DNA of 61,198 bases, taken from the NCBI GenBank assembly GCA_948473085.1, contig CAOKWH010000013.1, positions 1 to 61,198 on the forward strand. Direction: 5' to 3'. Below, one piece after another: positions 33,630 to 44,368 of the stretch. The position numbers and the translations under genes were made by a program. This DNA is from an uncultured Clostridia bacterium (GTDB taxonomy: Bacteria; Bacillota; Clostridia; Oscillospirales; Ruminococcaceae). Each line of letters begins with the position of its first letter. Within the stretch, counting starts at the first letter, position 1. The notes under the pieces were generated by a model. That model saw only the letters and a list, made by a program, of their open reading frames with translations, was not told where the DNA came from and made no database searches.

Positions 33630-34055
33630 TTATTTTTTGCTGTAACCGTCCGCCTTTTTGGCAACCCGGCGGCGGATTCTGGCCTTTTGGAACACATGCT
33701 TGGCCAGTTCCCGTTCCTCGGGGGTTTTGGCTTCGTTCACCCGTGCACGGGCGGCCTCCCGCTCCTCCCGAGCCTTGTCAGGGTCAATCTCCTCGGCCCA
33801 GTCGCAGGAGCTTACCAAAATGCGCACCAGTTCGCCGGTGACATGGGCAAACCCATCGGCAGCGGCTGCATAACGGGTTTTCCCATCGGGAGTGTGCACC
33901 TTAATCTCCCCAACTTCAATGGCGGCTACATAGGGGGAATGCCCTGCCAGTATGCCAACATCGCCCTCGGTGGTGCGAAACACACAACCGTCCACCATGT
34001 CGTCAAACTTTTTTCCCAGCGGGGTAACAATTTCCAGGCGATAAAGAGCTGCCAT
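33630..34055 (-). CDS. atpC: ATP synthase epsilon subunit
   Basis: Central-stalk subunit with an inhibitory carboxy-terminal helix pair. The 141 residues show the amino-terminal beta-sandwich (MAALYRLEIVTPLGKKFDD, VGILAGHSPYVAAIE) and a basic, Arg/Lys-rich helical carboxy end (RARVNEAKTPEERELAKHVF). GGGGGAG precedes the ATG at 34055, three bases after atpD. Last gene of the operon, before the terminator. Confidence 0.95.
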   Translation of the reverse strand: MAALYRLEIVTPLGKKFDDMVDGCVFRTTEGDVGILAGHSPYVAAIEVGEIKVHTPDGKTRYAAAADGFAHVTGELVRILVSSCDWAEEIDPDKAREEREAARARVNEAKTPEERELAKHVFQKARIRRRVAKKADGYSKK

Positions 34056-34058
34056 CTG

Positions 34059-35507
<1,449 letters not shown>

Positions 35508-35513
35508 TTACTT

Positions 35514-36383
35514 CTATCGCAACGCCTCAAAGCCGCCGGAAATTTCGGTAATCTCCTGGGTGATGGCACCCTGTCTGGCCCGGTTATACTGCAAGGACAG
35601 GCTGGAGATCATCTCCTCGGCATTGTCGCTGGCAGCCTCCATTGCGGTGCGCCGCGCGCCCTGCTCCGACGCATAGGACTCCGAGATGGCGCCAAAAATC
35701 ATGCCGCCCACAAACTGGGGGATAATCTTTGCCATGACATCTCCAATAGAGGGGTCAAATTCGGCATTGCCAAAACTCTTGCCCTCCTCCAGGCCAACCT
35801 CTTCCCGCGTAAAGGACAGCGGCAAAATCTTGCGGCTGGTGGGCACCTGGGAGAGCATCGAAACAAACTCGGTGTACACCAGGTTCACCTCGTCCACCTC
35901 GCCGGAGCGGAACAGCTCGGTCAGCAGCCGTGCCAGTTCAAAGCAGCGCTCCAAATCCATGCTCTCCACGGCGGAATAGCCTTCCAGCACCCGGGTTTCA
36001 TAGTCCCGGTGGGCAAAATAGTCCACCGAGCGCTTGCCCAAGGGGATGACCACAGCCGTTTCCTTTTCCATCGTGGCGGCGGCAAACTTAAACAGGTTGG
36101 TGTTGTATCCGCCGGCCAGGCCGCGGTCACCAGCAATTACCACATAGGCCACCCGGTTCCGTACCCGGGAGCGGGTGTATACATTGGTGGTGTCGGTGTT
36201 GCCGGCTGCCATCATACAGATGGTGTTGTAGAGGGTAGTGAAGTAAGGCCTGGCAGTTTCCACACGCTCTTTTGCACGCCGAAGTTTGGAGGATGCCACC
36301 AGCTGCATCGCCTTGGTGATCTGCATAGTGCTTTCCACGCTTTTGATGCGGCGCTTGACATCTCTCATACCGGCTCCTGCCAT
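35514..36383 (-). CDS. atpG: ATP synthase gamma subunit
   Basis: Rotor shaft of the enzyme. The 289 residues begin with RDVKRRIKSVESTMQITKAM, the family hallmark, and end with the conserved helix NAEEMISSLSLQYNRARQGAITQEI. The middle domain is typical (VVIAGDRGLAGGYN). GGAGG lies eight bases before the ATG at 36383. Confidence 0.96.
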   Translation of the reverse strand: MAGAGMRDVKRRIKSVESTMQITKAMQLVASSKLRRAKERVETARPYFTTLYNTICMMAAGNTDTTNVYTRSRVRNRVAYVVIAGDRGLAGGYNTNLFKFAAATMEKETAVVIPLGKRSVDYFAHRDYETRVLEGYSAVESMDLERCFELARLLTELFRSGEVDEVNLVYTEFVSMLSQVPTSRKILPLSFTREEVGLEEGKSFGNAEFDPSIGDVMAKIIPQFVGGMIFGAISESYASEQGARRTAMEAASDNAEEMISSLSLQYNRARQGAITQEITEISGGFEALR

Positions 36384-36406
36384 ATCGTTTCCTCCTCTAC
36401 AACGCT

Positions 36407-37936
<1,530 letters not shown>

Positions 37937-37971
37937 CTATTATACTCAAAAAATCCTTATCCTTCGGAGCG

Positions 37972-38517
37972 TTATCCAACCACAGCCCCCTGGAGCAGCC
38001 GGGAAATCTCCTCCAGCCTGCCCCGCACCGAACCATCCAGCTGTTCGCCGTGCATCTGCAGGCGCACGCCGCTGATGATGGAGGGATCCACCTTGCAGGT
38101 AAGCTCAATCTGCTTGCCTGTAATGGCAGTTAGCTTGTCGGTTAGGCGCTGCACCAACTCCTGCCGCAGGGGCACGGCGGTGACAGCAGTAACGCAGTAG
38201 ATGCCTTTCTCCTCCCGATAGAGCGAAACAAACTTTTGCGCAGCGGCAAACAGGGCCGAAAACCGGCTGTGGTCCACCATAATATGTAAAAAGTTCAGGG
38301 TCAGGTTCTGTATATTCCCCTGGAACACGGTGTCCAGCAGCTGATTTTTTTCGCTTTTGGAGATGGTGGGAACGCACAGCACTTTAAAAAAGTCCTCGTT
38401 TTCCCTGAACATCTGCTCTACCAGAATAATGTCGTTATACAGACTGTCAAGGCTGTTTTCGTCCTGGCCGGCGTCAAAAAGTGCCTGGGCATAACGGGTA
38501 CCTATCAAGTTCTCCAT
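37972..38517 (-). CDS. atpH: ATP synthase delta subunit
   Basis: Peripheral-stalk subunit at the top of F1. The 181-residue sequence has the OSCP/delta form: an amino-terminal helical domain (RYAQALFDAG, FLHIMVDHSRF) and the carboxy-terminal signature, here IELTCKVDPSIISGVRLQM. The ATG at 38517 is two bases after the atpF stop, consistent with coupling. Confidence 0.94.
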   Translation of the reverse strand: MENLIGTRYAQALFDAGQDENSLDSLYNDIILVEQMFRENEDFFKVLCVPTISKSEKNQLLDTVFQGNIQNLTLNFLHIMVDHSRFSALFAAAQKFVSLYREEKGIYCVTAVTAVPLRQELVQRLTDKLTAITGKQIELTCKVDPSIISGVRLQMHGEQLDGSVRGRLEEISRLLQGAVVG

Positions 38518-38519
38518 AA

Positions 38520-39035
38520 CTATTCACCTACTCTGTCTATGAAATCGGCGATCAGTTTTTCATGATCGGCAGGAGTAATTTCCTTCTCCACGACCTTTTC
38601 GGCTATCATGATTGCAATATCCGAAATCTCATCCTTTATCTCATTTACAGCCTTCTTCTTCTCGCTGGCAATCTCGCTCTCTGCCTTGGCCAGCATATTG
38701 CTGGCGGCAGTCCGGGCCTCGTCCAGGATGGCTTCCGACTGGTCCTCGGCAGTTTTGCGGGCATCGGCCACAATGCGCTGGGCCTCATCCCGGGCGCCTG
38801 CCACACTGTCGGCGTACAGATTTTTCAGACGGTCGGCCTCTGTCATTGCAGCATCGGCATCGCTGTACATTTTGTCCACCTCGGCCTGCCGGGCGTCAAT
38901 AATCTGCTTTACCCTTCCAAAGAGCAGCTTTTTGAGAACCAAGAAGAGGATAAGAGTGTTGAGCAGCTGGGCAATAATGGTCCAGTCAATGCTGATGAAC
39001 GGCATATAGCCCAGCGATAAAAACAAATTATCCAC
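38520..39035 (-). CDS. atpF: ATP synthase b subunit
   Basis: Peripheral stalk dimer: one amino-terminal membrane helix (about 17-40, IIAQLLNTLILFLVLKKLL) and a long charged, Ala-rich coiled coil to the end of the 171 residues. The start is GTG at 39035 with AAGGAGG eight bases upstream. Between atpE and atpH. Confidence 0.94.
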   Translation of the reverse strand: MDNLFLSLGYMPFISIDWTIIAQLLNTLILFLVLKKLLFGRVKQIIDARQAEVDKMYSDADAAMTEADRLKNLYADSVAGARDEAQRIVADARKTAEDQSEAILDEARTAASNMLAKAESEIASEKKKAVNEIKDEISDIAIMIAEKVVEKEITPADHEKLIADFIDRVGE

Positions 39036-39075
39036 CTATATATCCTCCTTCAAGTATGCTGTTTCTATCATGCAA

Positions 39076-39333
<258 letters not shown>

Positions 39334-39513
39334 TCATTTTCCTCCTTAAATGATTGACCTTTCTAAAAATTCACAAATTCGCATCAATGCGATATTTTGT
39401 ACCATGAAATCATACGATGCTTTCCAAACAGCTTGGGAAGCACCAAAAACGCCATCCTTTTTACAGAAAAAGAAAACCTGCTTCCTGCAAAAAACAGAGC
39501 ATTCCAAAAAAGC

Positions 39514-40221
39514 CTAATCCATTGCCATTGCCAGGAACACCATTGTTAGCATGGTGACAATATATGCCTGCATGACATCGGTGAACACATCAAAGTAGAT
39601 GGAAAGCACCGCCGGAATACCAACGGCAAACACCGGGAAGGCCGTAATTCCGCCAAATACCAGGTTGGACACCCAGGTGAGCGCCTGATAGATGAGCGAA
39701 GTGATAACAATACCGGATGCGATGTTGCCAAACAGACGCAGCGCCATTGAAATGGGGGTGGAAAACTCGCCCACAATGTTCAGTGGCAGCATAACCGGAA
39801 TTGGCTCCACAAACCCTTTAAGCCGCCCGGCCAGGCCATGACACTTAATTGCAAAATACTGGTTGAGCATAAAGTAGATTAAAATCAGCCCCGCCGTGGT
39901 GTTCAAATCAGCCGTGGGAGCCCGCATGGCGAACATGCCCATCAGGTTGCTGAACAGCACAAACAAAAACAGCGTGCCAATATAGGGCGCAAAGAACAGT
40001 TTATCCTTGCCCATGGTGTCCTCTACCATCTGGTAAAGCATCTTGACTCCCTGCTCCACCACCACCTGTTTTTTGCTGATTCCCTGCATCTTCATCCCGC
40101 TGGTCAGCCATAGGGAGAGAAGAATAAGGATAGCCATAACAATCCAGGTATTGCGCAGTGTCTCGGTCACTGGCAGTCCGCCAAAGATCGGGATGTAGAA
40201 CAGTATTTCAGGACCATTCAA
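39514..40221 (-). CDS. atpB: ATP synthase a subunit
   Basis: Stator membrane subunit with the ion half-channels. The 235 residues carry the essential Arg in helix 4 (STPISMALRLFGNIASG) and the usual five to six membrane helices. The start is taken as TTG at 40221: it overlaps the upstream atpI stop as TTGA and AAAGGAGG lies nine bases before it, whereas the TTG seven codons earlier contains that ribosome site. Confidence 0.95.
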   Translation of the reverse strand: MNGPEILFYIPIFGGLPVTETLRNTWIVMAILILLSLWLTSGMKMQGISKKQVVVEQGVKMLYQMVEDTMGKDKLFFAPYIGTLFLFVLFSNLMGMFAMRAPTADLNTTAGLILIYFMLNQYFAIKCHGLAGRLKGFVEPIPVMLPLNIVGEFSTPISMALRLFGNIASGIVITSLIYQALTWVSNLVFGGITAFPVFAVGIPAVLSIYFDVFTDVMQAYIVTMLTMVFLAMAMD

Positions 40222-40601
40222 CTCCTGTTTCCTCCTTTCCAAAAGAAGATATATCCAACCGTGAGGGATATTTTTGGGAAAAACAGCGGAAATATCACCC
40301 CAAAGGGATCAAAGGGACTGGCGACAAGGCCGATAACAAGAACAAAGGCCAAAATCAGCAACCGCTGAAAATAGCCCGATGCCATCTTGCGCCTCGCCGC
40401 ATCTGGGGGTAGCTGCACCGCCTCTTCGGCGCAGATTCCGGTGAGGATAAAATTCCCCACTGCCGCCGCATTGCCCAGCGCCATACCCAGCAGGGACGGC
40501 AAGAGGCCACGGTGGAACAGCAGCAGTGCGGCAAACAACAGCAGATTGCAGACAGCCAGGCTCCGGGCAAGCTTTTTCAGCTCGTCCAAGGCAATCTCCA
40601 T
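40218..40601 (-). CDS. atpI: ATP synthase subunit I-like membrane protein
   Basis: A 127-residue protein with four predicted membrane helices (about 17-30, 33-53, 78-95, 100-118), resembling AtpI proteins that help assemble the c ring in Firmicutes. Its start codon overlaps the upstream gene's stop (TGATG) and its stop overlaps the atpB start (TTGA), so translation is tightly coupled. Sequence conservation in this family is low, so the name rests mainly on position and topology. Confidence 0.8.
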   Translation of the reverse strand: MEIALDELKKLARSLAVCNLLLFAALLLFHRGLLPSLLGMALGNAAAVGNFILTGICAEEAVQLPPDAARRKMASGYFQRLLILAFVLVIGLVASPFDPFGVIFPLFFPKISLTVGYIFFWKGGNRS

Positions 40602-40861
40602 CAGTGTTCTCCCCCTTTATACTCACGCTCTTCCTGTTCCGCCTGCCGAAGCATATACCGGAAAAAGTTGCCAAAGGCAGACACAATGCCGGACAGGGCC
40701 AGCACCACCGCCACCGGAACAATCCAGTCCCCCACGCCGTACTCCCGCTTCAGCCAGCCTGCGCCAAACAGGCAGAGCAGCGGCGGGGTAACCAGGGACA
40801 GGCCAAACTGGGTAATCATCGGCAGGTTTTTTGCCAGGGCACGGTATGTTTTTTTATCCAA
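40601..40861 (-). CDS. AtpZ/AtpI-family accessory protein of the ATP synthase
   Basis: An 86-residue membrane protein with two helices (about 13-35 and 41-63) and a charged carboxy end (LRQAEQEEREYKGGEH), the AtpZ-like form that commonly opens atp operons of Firmicutes, proposed to take part in Mg2+ or ring assembly. A TTG at 40861 is preferred as start because AAAGGGG lies eight bases upstream; an ATG eleven codons earlier lacks a site. First gene of the atp operon. Confidence 0.75.
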   Translation of the reverse strand: MDKKTYRALAKNLPMITQFGLSLVTPPLLCLFGAGWLKREYGVGDWIVPVAVVLALSGIVSAFGNFFRYMLRQAEQEEREYKGGEH

Positions 40862-40908
40862 ACAACGGACCCCTTTCTGACAAAAATAAACCATAAAGCG
40901 TTTCTAAC

Positions 40909-40937
40909 ATTATACTAAACCGCCAAAAAAAATGCAA
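40909..40937 (-). promoter_or_regulatory. Promoter of the ATP synthase operon
   Basis: TTGCAT (40932-40937) and TATAAT (40909-40914) on the minus strand with a 17-base spacer, about 50 bases before the first gene. Confidence 0.8.
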
Positions 40938-41223
40938 TAATTTTTATTTTACATATCAAATGGGAAAGCGCCCCGATTTACAGGGGGAAGCAGCAGCCAA
41001 AACCCATTTTTTTGATGAACGGCACCATTTAAACCGTATTTTTGAACAAATGATTTTAACTTTTCCGCTAAGATAGTTATATATTTAACAATTTCGTGCA
41101 GAGAATTTGCGGCAATCCTGCATTTAGGATATGAAAGGTAAATTATGGGATATTTCAGCTTCCGGATATTTTCGTGCAAATGTTGTATTGCACCCAATAG
41201 CTGAGCCTTTCTTTTGTGGATAT
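40938..41223. other. Intergenic region upstream of the atp promoter
   Basis: AT-rich stretch between the atp promoter and the end of the methyltransferase gene. No terminator with a strong stem, RNA gene or small coding sequence was recognised. Confidence 0.4.
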
Positions 41224-42297
41224 TCACATAGCTTGTACGGCATAGAGAATAATTTCCCAGGCCGGAATATATTTGTGCCGCCGCAGATAGAGCCGGTACC
41301 CCGGGTTCAGCTCCCAAATCAGGTGCGGCAGCCGGTACAGGTCGCTGCTGCGGTGGTAGGCCGCCACGCTGAGCATGGGCCTAAAGGCGGCAATGGTATC
41401 CCGGCAGCCCAACAGGGTAGCCTCTTCCGCCCCCTCCACATCCATTTTTATATAGTCGGCCCGGGCCCCAGCCAGCTCCAGGTCCACCGAGGTCATGGGC
41501 AGGGTGCGCAGCTTCTTCCCCTCCTGGGCCAGAGCGGAATTGCGCCCACCCCTGGCGGCAAAGCAAAGTTCCGCCGCCCCGCTGTGGCTGCCTTTGGGCA
41601 CCAGGCGCACCCGTTCCAGCCTCGCAGTGGCCTCTGTTAGCTTCCGAAAGTTTTTGGGGTCCGGCTCAAAGGCGGTAATACTGCCATACTGTGGGCAGTG
41701 GCGGATAAATTCCTCTATGGTGTCCCCATCGTAGGCACCCAGGTCCACATAGTGGTCCCCGCCGGAAAAAGAGAGAATTTCGGCAAAATCCTCCTCCCGG
41801 TTACCCATATTCCCAAAGAGATAGGGCAGTTTCCCACTAATTTTAAAGTTGAGCATGTCGGCAAACACCTGCCGGGATTTTTCATCCGCCAGCCGGCTGT
41901 ACACCTCATCAAACGCCTCCCGGTGGGTTAGGTAATAGCCGTAGGTAAACAGCTCCCCGCCGCACACCGGCAGGTCGGGGGCATAGGTCTCCTGCCGGGC
42001 GGCTATGGCGGCAATGGTATCAATCATTTCATCATAGTCCACACCAAACGCCAGCAGAATAATCATCTGCCCCAGGCGGGCCTCCAGATCAGCCAGGCGC
42101 TCCACCGGATAGCCCATAAAGCTGTGCCCCCGGACAAAGCCCTCGCTGGCAAAAATGCCGGCAACGGGGATGCCATACTGCTGGCACACATCCAAAATTT
42201 TCAGGGCGCCATCCCCCATCCCATAGAGGACTATGGGCTTGTTTGCCCCCTTCAGATAGTCCCATAACGAGAGATGCTCGGTAATATAGTCGCTCAT
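41224..42297 (-). CDS. FkbM-family SAM-dependent methyltransferase
   Basis: A 357-residue protein. The carboxy-terminal half is an FkbM-type methyltransferase: SAM-binding HYVDLGAYDGDTIEEF, acidic loop ITAFEPDPKNFRKL, and KMDVEGAEEATLLG, all family hallmarks. The amino-terminal 150 residues look like a separate Rossmann-type domain (KPIVLYGMGDGALKILDVCQQYG), similar to a nucleotide-sugar or CoA-binding fold that often precedes FkbM in glycan-modifying proteins. The ATG at 42297 is chosen with GGGAGAAAC upstream. The substrate is likely a glycan, but no glycosyltransferases are adjacent. Confidence 0.85.
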   Translation of the reverse strand: MSDYITEHLSLWDYLKGANKPIVLYGMGDGALKILDVCQQYGIPVAGIFASEGFVRGHSFMGYPVERLADLEARLGQMIILLAFGVDYDEMIDTIAAIAARQETYAPDLPVCGGELFTYGYYLTHREAFDEVYSRLADEKSRQVFADMLNFKISGKLPYLFGNMGNREEDFAEILSFSGGDHYVDLGAYDGDTIEEFIRHCPQYGSITAFEPDPKNFRKLTEATARLERVRLVPKGSHSGAAELCFAARGGRNSALAQEGKKLRTLPMTSVDLELAGARADYIKMDVEGAEEATLLGCRDTIAAFRPMLSVAAYHRSSDLYRLPHLIWELNPGYRLYLRRHKYIPAWEIILYAVQAM

Positions 42298-42336
42298 GTT
42301 TCTCCTTCCCTTCTCCCTCCCGGCCGGCAGCAAAAC

Positions 42337-42376
42337 AAAAGGGCAATATCCCCCGGGGATACCGCCCTTTTTTTTG
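42337..42376 (-). terminator. Terminator of the SufCB unit
   Basis: On the minus strand AAAAGGGC-G-GTATCCCC pairs with GGGGATA-TT-GCCCTTTT just past the sufB-like stop codon. Confidence 0.85.
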
Positions 42377-42382
42377 ATAAAG

Positions 42383-43309
42383 CTACCGCAGGAAGCCGTT
42401 AATAATCTGTTCCTCCGCCTGGGCCTCGGTGAGCCCCAGGGTCATCAGCTTAATCAGCTGCTCCCCGGCAATTTTGCCAATGGTGGCCTCGTGCACCAGC
42501 TGGGCCTCCACATCAGCGGCTACCACCTCGGGAATAGCCGAAACCGTTGCGCTGTCCATAATGATGGCGTCGCACTCGGAATGGCCGTAGCACTGGGCCT
42601 CCCCCTTCATATAGGACTGGAACAGCTGCCGGGAGTTATCCTTGGCCACCGACCGGGATACCAGATGGCAGCTGCTGCCCTGGCCCACCATATCCACATC
42701 AAAGTGGGTTTCGGCCACCTGGTCGTCGTGGGTCATAATCTTTTCGGTCACCACCATCGAGGCGCCTTCCTTCAGCACCGCCTTGTTCACCCGCTTGGTA
42801 GAGTCCACCCCTTCAATCTGGACAGTATCCATCTCAATGTAGCTGCCCTCCTCGGCAAACACCTCGGTAACCGGGTTGATAATGCGCTTGCCGGTGCCGG
42901 TGCCTTCGCCAAAGTGCTTTTCCACATACCGTACCCGGGCATTCTTTTCCACAAAGAAGCGGTGGATGCCATTGTGGTGGGAATCCTCGCAGTCGCAGTT
43001 GTGCACGCCGCAGCCGGCTATAATCTCCACATCGGCGCCTTCGCCAATATAAAAATCGTTGTACACCAAATCATCCACGCCGCCCCGGGTGATAACAGCC
43101 GGGATGAACACCTTTTCGCCCTTGGTGCCGGGCTTTACCATAATATCAATGCCGGGCTTGTCCGTCTTGGTGATAATCTGGATGTTTTCGGTGTTCTGGC
43201 GGGCCGCGCCGGCGCCGTCCGCCCGGATGTTATAGGCCCCTATCTGGGGCAGCTCGCTTATATCCGAGACCTTGGAAACCAGGTCCATTACAATGTCATA
43301 GGCGTTCAT
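42383..43309 (-). CDS. sufB: SufB/SufD-family Fe-S cluster scaffold protein
   Basis: Scaffold on which Fe-S clusters are built with SufC. At 308 residues it is shorter than E. coli SufB (about 495) and close to the reduced archaeal-type SufB. The beta-helix core (VFIPAVITRGGVDDLVYNDF) carries conserved Cys/His groups (CGVHNCDCEDSHHNG) and the carboxy-terminal signature HEATIGKIAGEQLIKLMTLGL. The ATG at 43309 overlaps the sufC stop as TGATG, with AAAGGAGG nine bases upstream. No sufD, sufS or sufU is present beside it. Confidence 0.92.
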   Translation of the reverse strand: MNAYDIVMDLVSKVSDISELPQIGAYNIRADGAGAARQNTENIQIITKTDKPGIDIMVKPGTKGEKVFIPAVITRGGVDDLVYNDFYIGEGADVEIIAGCGVHNCDCEDSHHNGIHRFFVEKNARVRYVEKHFGEGTGTGKRIINPVTEVFAEEGSYIEMDTVQIEGVDSTKRVNKAVLKEGASMVVTEKIMTHDDQVAETHFDVDMVGQGSSCHLVSRSVAKDNSRQLFQSYMKGEAQCYGHSECDAIIMDSATVSAIPEVVAADVEAQLVHEATIGKIAGEQLIKLMTLGLTEAQAEEQIINGFLR

Positions 43310-44031
43310 CAGCAAATTCCTCCTTTGCAGCAGCCGCAGGGTGCCGGTGCGCCGGTAAGCAGTTCGGGCAGAATCTGCTCCTTGCCGCCTATCTGGGCAA
43401 TCTGGCCATCGGCAATGACCACAATTTCATCCGCAATATCCAAAATACGCTCCTGATGGGAGATGATAACAATGGAGCCCTTAATCTGGTCGTGCATCTG
43501 TTCGAACACCGAAATCAGGTTTTTAAAGCTCCAGAGGTCAATGCCGGCCTCCGGCTCGTCAAACAGCGAAATTTTGGTGCCCCGGGCCATAATCATGGCA
43601 ATTTCAATGCGCTTGAGTTCGCCGCCGGAAAAGCTGGCGTTTACCTCCCGCTCCACATAGCCGACGCCGTTGAGGCCCACCTCGGTGAGATAGCCGCAGG
43701 CCTCCTTGACCGAAAGCTCCCGGCCGGCAGCCAACGAAAGCAGGTCCCGCACCGTAATGCCCTTAAACCGCACCGGCTGCTGGAACGCAAAGCTGATGCC
43801 CCTGTTGGCCCGCTCGGTGATGCCCAGCCCGGTAATGTCCTCCCCATCCAGGCGGATGCTGCCCTGCGTTGGGGTGAGAATACCGGCTATAATTTTAGCC
43901 AGGGTGGACTTGCCGCCGCCGTTGGGGCCGGTGATAACAACAAATTTTTCATCCGGAATTTTAAGGCTGACATCCCGGATAATCTGCTTCCCATCGGGAA
44001 GCGCATAGGATATATGTTCAAGTTCCAGCAT
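43309..44031 (-). CDS. sufC: SufC-family Fe-S assembly ATPase
   Basis: Cytosolic ABC-type ATPase that drives the SufB scaffold. The 240 residues have Walker A (GPNGGGKST), Q loop (FAFQQPVRF), signature FSGGELKRIEIAM with the SufC-type spacing, Walker B (ISLFDEPEAGIDL) and switch His (IISHQERIL). The carboxy end is unusual: PCGCCKGGIC, four Cys in ten residues. GGGAGG precedes the ATG. Transcribed from a strong promoter with a palindrome near +1. Confidence 0.94.
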   Translation of the reverse strand: MLELEHISYALPDGKQIIRDVSLKIPDEKFVVITGPNGGGKSTLAKIIAGILTPTQGSIRLDGEDITGLGITERANRGISFAFQQPVRFKGITVRDLLSLAAGRELSVKEACGYLTEVGLNGVGYVEREVNASFSGGELKRIEIAMIMARGTKISLFDEPEAGIDLWSFKNLISVFEQMHDQIKGSIVIISHQERILDIADEIVVIADGQIAQIGGKEQILPELLTGAPAPCGCCKGGIC

Positions 44032-44088
44032 TGGAATACCTCCCTGTTACTGTTTCCTGTTCTATCATAGCTTTTCAAGGCAAATGGT

Positions 44089-44115
44089 TGGTATACCAAA
44101 CCGGTATACATTACC
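44089..44115 (-). promoter_or_regulatory. Possible operator near the suf transcription start
   Basis: A perfect palindrome TTGGTATACCAA (44089-44100) with a related half, GGTATAC and ACCAA, alongside (44103-44117), immediately downstream of the suf -10 box. The position fits repression; an Rrf2/IscR-type regulator is a plausible binder, but the sequence was not matched to a known motif. Confidence 0.45.
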
Positions 44116-44122
44116 AACACAA

Positions 44123-44151
44123 ATTATAAAGCAACTTGCCAGCCCTGTCAA
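44123..44151 (-). promoter_or_regulatory. Promoter of sufCB
   Basis: TTGACA (44146-44151) and TATAAT (44123-44128) on the minus strand with a 17-base spacer: full consensus, about 90 bases before sufC. Confidence 0.85.
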
Positions 44152-44321
44152 TAGGCTTTTCAGCTATCCCCTGCTGTTCCTGCTTCGCGGCCCTTCCTCT
44201 GCTCCACATTGCCGGGTATTCCAGCGGCTAATATCATTAAAGGGGCCAGGCGAGGTATTCGGGGCCTGCAAAGCCCGGATAAAGGGGCAGAGAAGACCCG
44301 CTAAACTGCGCAATTAGGCAC

Positions 44322-44353
44322 AAAAAGGACAGACACAGCCGTGTCTGTCCCCT
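44322..44353 (-). terminator. Terminator of the osmoprotectant transporter operon
   Basis: A 12-bp stem GGACAGACACGG/CCGTGTCTGTCC-like palindrome followed by TTTTTG on the minus strand, 16 bases past the stop codon. Confidence 0.85.
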
Positions 44354-44368
44354 TGTTTCGGATAAAAC

